Assembly: GCF_030145145.1 (NCBI RefSeq)
Contig: NZ_JAQYWD010000025.1
Coordinates: 1-64,000 of the forward strand
Length of the DNA stretch: 64,000 nt
Source: Desulfobacula sp.
GTDB taxonomy: Bacteria > Desulfobacterota > Desulfobacteria > Desulfobacterales > Desulfobacteraceae
Direction of reading: 5' to 3'
Made by a program: the position numbers and the translations under genes. The notes under the pieces were generated by a model, which was not told the DNA's origin, did not search any database, and saw nothing but the letters and a program-made list of their open reading frames with translations. Below are positions 61,317 through 64,000 of this stretch, piece by piece. Numbering within the stretch: position 1 is the stretch's first letter; every line of letters begins with the position of its first letter.

Positions 61317-61575
61317 TTTTCTCTCCTATCCATTTTCTTTTCCAGTTTTCATCATTTTTTTTATAATCATAAAAGCGCCTAACATAATTGGATTAACTTA
61401 TCAAGGATGATCCGTCATCGGCCGGCGATTCTCATTATAAGACGTAATCGTCGCCGGACAATGGGTTTGTGTTATAGATTTATAATGAGATCATATGAGA
61501 AGGCTGATCCCCCCCGACGAGAATTGCTGGTGATCGGCACCATGGGAAAAACCGGGTTAAAACCATAAAAGAAGG

Positions 61576-61642
61576 TTGACATCAAAATATGGGTTGGATA
61601 AATTTACCTAACATGTTAAGAATAGATACCTAACATGTTAGG
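61576..61642 (+). promoter_or_regulatory. Promoter with two palindromic operators for the TRAP-type gene
   Basis: TTGACA (61576-61581), 17-bp spacer, TAAATT (61599-61604). Right after the -10 box are two copies of CCTAACATGTTA (61607-61618 and 61629-61640), each with the perfect palindrome TAACATGTTA, 22 bp apart centre to centre (two helical turns). A repressor dimer pair bound there would block transcription. The regulator is not encoded in the window. Confidence 0.75.
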
Positions 61643-61693
61643 GTATTTGAGAATCAACATTGTATCAAACTTAAACAAAAGGAGATCTTGAAA

Positions 61694-62782
61694 ATGAAAA
61701 AAAGATGGAGATTGTTTGTTCTGGTCCTATTATCAATGGCGTTTGTATTTTCCATTGGTGGTCCGCAAGTCTATGCAGCAGATACGTTCAATTTTAGATT
61801 TGCCCATATTTTTCCCGGCCCGGCCAAACAATCAAAAATTTGTGAGGCATTTGTTCAAGAACTGGAAGAACGCTCCGGCGGCAGAATCAAAACCCAGTAT
61901 CTGGGCGGCGGCTCCCTTCTCAAGCCACCCGGCATGTACAAAGGCATCGAACTCGGAGTTGCCGATATGGGGTTTGCCCATGTTGAATATACACCCGGTC
62001 GTTTTCCTGTAACCGAAGCCTGTGACCTGCCCCTGGGTTATCCCAGCGGATGGGTGTCCAACATGGTGGTCAATGATTTTTACAACAAATTCAAACCCAA
62101 GGAATGGAAAAAGGTCAAGGTTCTGTGGATGCATGCCAGCACCCCAAATGTCATGATCACCACCAAACCGGTTAATACGCTGGAAGACTTTAAAGGATTG
62201 ACCATCAGAGGACCCGGCCGTGTGGGGGATACCGTGAAAGCACTAGGCGCATCGCCGGCTCCCATGCCCATCATGGAGGTGTATGACGGCATGTCCAAGG
62301 GTGTCATTCAAGGGGTGAACACCCCTTTTGAAACCCTCAAGACATTTCGGTTCGCCGAGGTGGCCAATTATGTGACATCCAGCTGGCAGGTGGGCAATAT
62401 CTATACCTTTTATGTTATCATGAACAAAAGAAGCTATGATAAATTACCGGCGGATCTGAAAGAGATTCTTGACGAGCTGGCTGGCGAATACAAAGAAAAA
62501 TTTGCCCTGATGTGGAATTCAATTGATTCCGTCGGCAAAGATTATGCAGCAGAAGCAGGTGTCAAGTTCATTGATCTGGATGCCGCGCAGATTGAGCAGT
62601 GGAAAAAGAAGACCGACGTAGTGATTGATAATTACATCAAAGACATGATTTCCAAAGGCCATCCTGAAACTGAGGTTAAGGGCTGGATTTCCTATCTCCG
62701 GGAACGGATTGCTTTCTGGACTGAAAAACAGATGGAATATCGGATTATGTCAGCAACCGGACCCGAAGGAATAAAACGATAA
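61694..62782 (+). CDS. TRAP transporter solute-binding protein (DctP family)
   Basis: 362 residues from ATG at 61694 (AAAGGAGA upstream). Signal peptide (LFVLVLLSMAFVFSIGG, cleavage near VYAADT). DctP pattern: FAHIFPGPAKQSK, LGGGSLLKPPGMYKGIELG, LTIRGPGRVGDTVKALG and QGVNTPFETLKTF. It should bind an organic acid or similar solute in the periplasm. No membrane DctQ/DctM genes follow, so its transporter must be elsewhere. Confidence 0.92.
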   Translation: MKKRWRLFVLVLLSMAFVFSIGGPQVYAADTFNFRFAHIFPGPAKQSKICEAFVQELEERSGGRIKTQYLGGGSLLKPPGMYKGIELGVADMGFAHVEYTPGRFPVTEACDLPLGYPSGWVSNMVVNDFYNKFKPKEWKKVKVLWMHASTPNVMITTKPVNTLEDFKGLTIRGPGRVGDTVKALGASPAPMPIMEVYDGMSKGVIQGVNTPFETLKTFRFAEVANYVTSSWQVGNIYTFYVIMNKRSYDKLPADLKEILDELAGEYKEKFALMWNSIDSVGKDYAAEAGVKFIDLDAAQIEQWKKKTDVVIDNYIKDMISKGHPETEVKGWISYLRERIAFWTEKQMEYRIMSATGPEGIKR

Positions 62783-62845
62783 CCCCTGGTTTGTTTTATC
62801 TGAAACAGCGGTCAAACACGGTTGATCCATTCAACTCTTTATTGC

Positions 62846-62880
62846 TGCCCCGGCGTCAGGTACCCCCCGGCGCCGGGGCA
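62846..62880 (+). terminator. GC-rich hairpin after the TRAP-type gene
   Basis: TGCCCCGGCG (62846-62855) and CGCCGGGGCA (62871-62880) form a perfect 10-bp stem 63 bp after the stop. No T run, so termination is probable, not sure. Confidence 0.5.
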
Positions 62881-62975
62881 CGATGTCCCGCAGCAACAAA
62901 TCGAAACAAATCAATACCCAGTGCATGGCACCCTTGATCTTACCGGCACCCGCCTGAACGTTCTTTTGCCGGGAA

Positions 62976-63785
62976 TTAAAACACGGTCAATATGCACTTG
63001 TCCCTGCAGGTCACGCCAAGCCGGTCTGCCGCATTCGCATTTTTCAATGCAACCTCCATATATCCGGAAGAGGATTCGATCAGAAACAATTCACCGGCCA
63101 GGGCCTGGGAATAAAAGGTAACGATTCTGTTAATCCGGGTTCCCATGATGGCCAGGGAAAACCGCTTGTTGTGCACAAATTGTTTAAATTCTGTTCCTTC
63201 AATATTTAAGGTCACATTTCCAAACCGGTCGATATGAACAATAGTCAACCCCAGTGAATCAACCGTTCTTTGTATGTCGGGAAGGGAATATTCAACACAT
63301 TTTTTCAACGGTTTCCCCAGGCGTGCGATATCTTCGAGCCCTTTTGAGATATGGGCTGCCACAGGCGCAAAAATATCTCTTCCCTGGAATGTATGGGACA
63401 CGGAATCAAGAAAATAGGCGGGATTGGTCAGATGGATAATGCGCTTGATCCTGTTTTCTGAAGCCGCTTTCCAGAGCAGGCCATTATCCGGACCCACAAA
63501 ATAATAATCCCGGGTCTGGATACAGATGCCTTTTCTGTCCGACCCCACCCCCGGATCAACAATCGCACAGAACACACTTCCCCTGGGAAAATAGGGACAG
63601 GCGGCAGCCAATAAAAACGCCCCCTGCAGGATATCCTGGGGATCCACCCCATGGGTCAGGTCAATCACGTTTGATTCCGGACTGATGGCCGCGATGACCC
63701 CTTTTAGAATCCCTGTAAATGCATCCTGTTGACCAAAATCCGTCAGCAGGACAATCGGCCGGGGTTGAATATGTGTCACTGTCAA
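62976..63785 (-). CDS. SAM hydroxide adenosyltransferase (DUF62) family protein
   Basis: 269 residues: PIVLLTDFGQQDAFTGILKG (substrate Asp), VIDLTHGVDPQDILQGAFLL (His), VFCAIVDPGVGSDRKGI and YYFVGPDNGLLW. The family splits S-adenosylmethionine to adenosine and methionine with water as nucleophile. Separated from mtaP/apt by the TRAP-type gene, yet related in SAM by-product metabolism. Confidence 0.9.
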   Translation of the reverse strand: MTVTHIQPRPIVLLTDFGQQDAFTGILKGVIAAISPESNVIDLTHGVDPQDILQGAFLLAAACPYFPRGSVFCAIVDPGVGSDRKGICIQTRDYYFVGPDNGLLWKAASENRIKRIIHLTNPAYFLDSVSHTFQGRDIFAPVAAHISKGLEDIARLGKPLKKCVEYSLPDIQRTVDSLGLTIVHIDRFGNVTLNIEGTEFKQFVHNKRFSLAIMGTRINRIVTFYSQALAGELFLIESSSGYMEVALKNANAADRLGVTCRDKCILTVF

Positions 63786-63861
63786 TCTCCCATTGATTTG
63801 AATGGATATTTACATTATGACGATACTATACCAATAACGTGACTGGAGATGAACATTTTTT

Positions 63862-64000
63862 ATGGCCATTGAAACAGAAAAAAAATTCCTTTTAGCTTAC
63901 CGTCCAACCGCTCTGATGAACTGCGGCACCCTTATCCGCCAGGGGTATATGGTCAACGAAAAAAACAGGGTGGTCCGGGTTCGCCTTTCAGGGGACGCGG
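63862..64000 (+). CDS. CYTH-domain protein (5' end only)
   Basis: The first 46 codons are visible; the gene leaves the window. MAIETEKKFLL is the ExExK motif of CYTH proteins (class IV adenylate cyclases and triphosphatases), and RQGYMV...RVVRVRLSGD fits the next strands. The substrate, likely an inorganic or organic triphosphate, is bound by these Glu/Lys/Arg residues. Start at 63862. Confidence 0.8.
   Translation, partial: MAIETEKKFLLAYRPTALMNCGTLIRQGYMVNEKNRVVRVRLSGDA

Noticed and set aside
1-64000. tRNA, rRNA or prophage
   Set aside because: No cloverleaf, rRNA-like segment, integrase or phage structural gene was recognised on reading both strands by eye; short ncRNAs could be missed.

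Overview
The window looks like chromosomal DNA of an anaerobic Desulfobacterota bacterium, most likely a Desulfobacteraceae-type sulfate reducer. The reasons are several heterodisulfide-reductase-like (Hdr) iron-sulfur enzymes, an MvhD-like protein, MetF, a CCG-domain protein with an in-frame UGA that reads as selenocysteine, NifX-type proteins, many Cys-rich sensors, and MITE-like hairpin repeats. This assignment is inference; no rRNA gene is present.

Layout. 1-4.3 kb: a small heat-shock locus with five hsp20 genes (one cut by the window edge), divergent from a ribbon-helix-helix-like protein, a short DnaJ-like protein and a zinc-ribbon protein. 4.5-11.2 kb: a giant secreted multidomain protein ending in a dockerin-like repeat. 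11.6-18.2 kb: a tripartite RND efflux operon and a LysE-type exporter. 19.1-23.4 kb: an ArsR-controlled operon with a permease, two thioredoxin-fold proteins, a rhodanese, a TauE/SafE exporter and a CcdA-like protein. 23.7-33.9 kb: a DUF3786 Fe-S protein, a DUF89 protein, two drug/metabolite transporters, a complete 2-hydroxyacyl-CoA dehydratase-type set (two subunits plus ATPase activator), an LpxR-like protein and a TPR protein. 34-36.4 kb: a cold-shock protein and a sigma54-type operon with a CGGC protein and a probable selenocysteine-containing HdrD-like protein. 36.5-39.3 kb: SelO, a triple zinc-motif protein and a ferritin-like protein.

39.4-59.6 kb is the most unusual part. One minus-strand operon encodes a receiver-kinase, an HdrA with an inserted GltD/NfnB-like module, MvhD, an FrhB/FdhB-like protein, a double HdrA with an inserted CheY-like receiver domain, HdrC, HdrB, a histidine kinase with c-type heme motifs and a second receiver-kinase. 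Beside it lie two NifX-like proteins, an NtrC-type sigma54 activator, a metal transporter fused to a NifX-like domain, and metF.

Four promoters (34.6, 54.5, 55.7 and 59.7 kb) have good -24/-12 sigma54 elements with exact spacing, and each carries a GCA-N4-TGC motif 106-117 bp upstream of the -12 element. I infer that the NtrC-type protein at 55.9-57.3 kb ties the Hdr cluster, the NifX genes, metF and the selenoprotein operon into one redox regulon. The window ends with methylthioadenosine salvage genes (mtaP, apt), an orphan TRAP solute-binding protein behind two identical operators, a SAM hydroxide adenosyltransferase-family gene and the start of a CYTH-domain gene.
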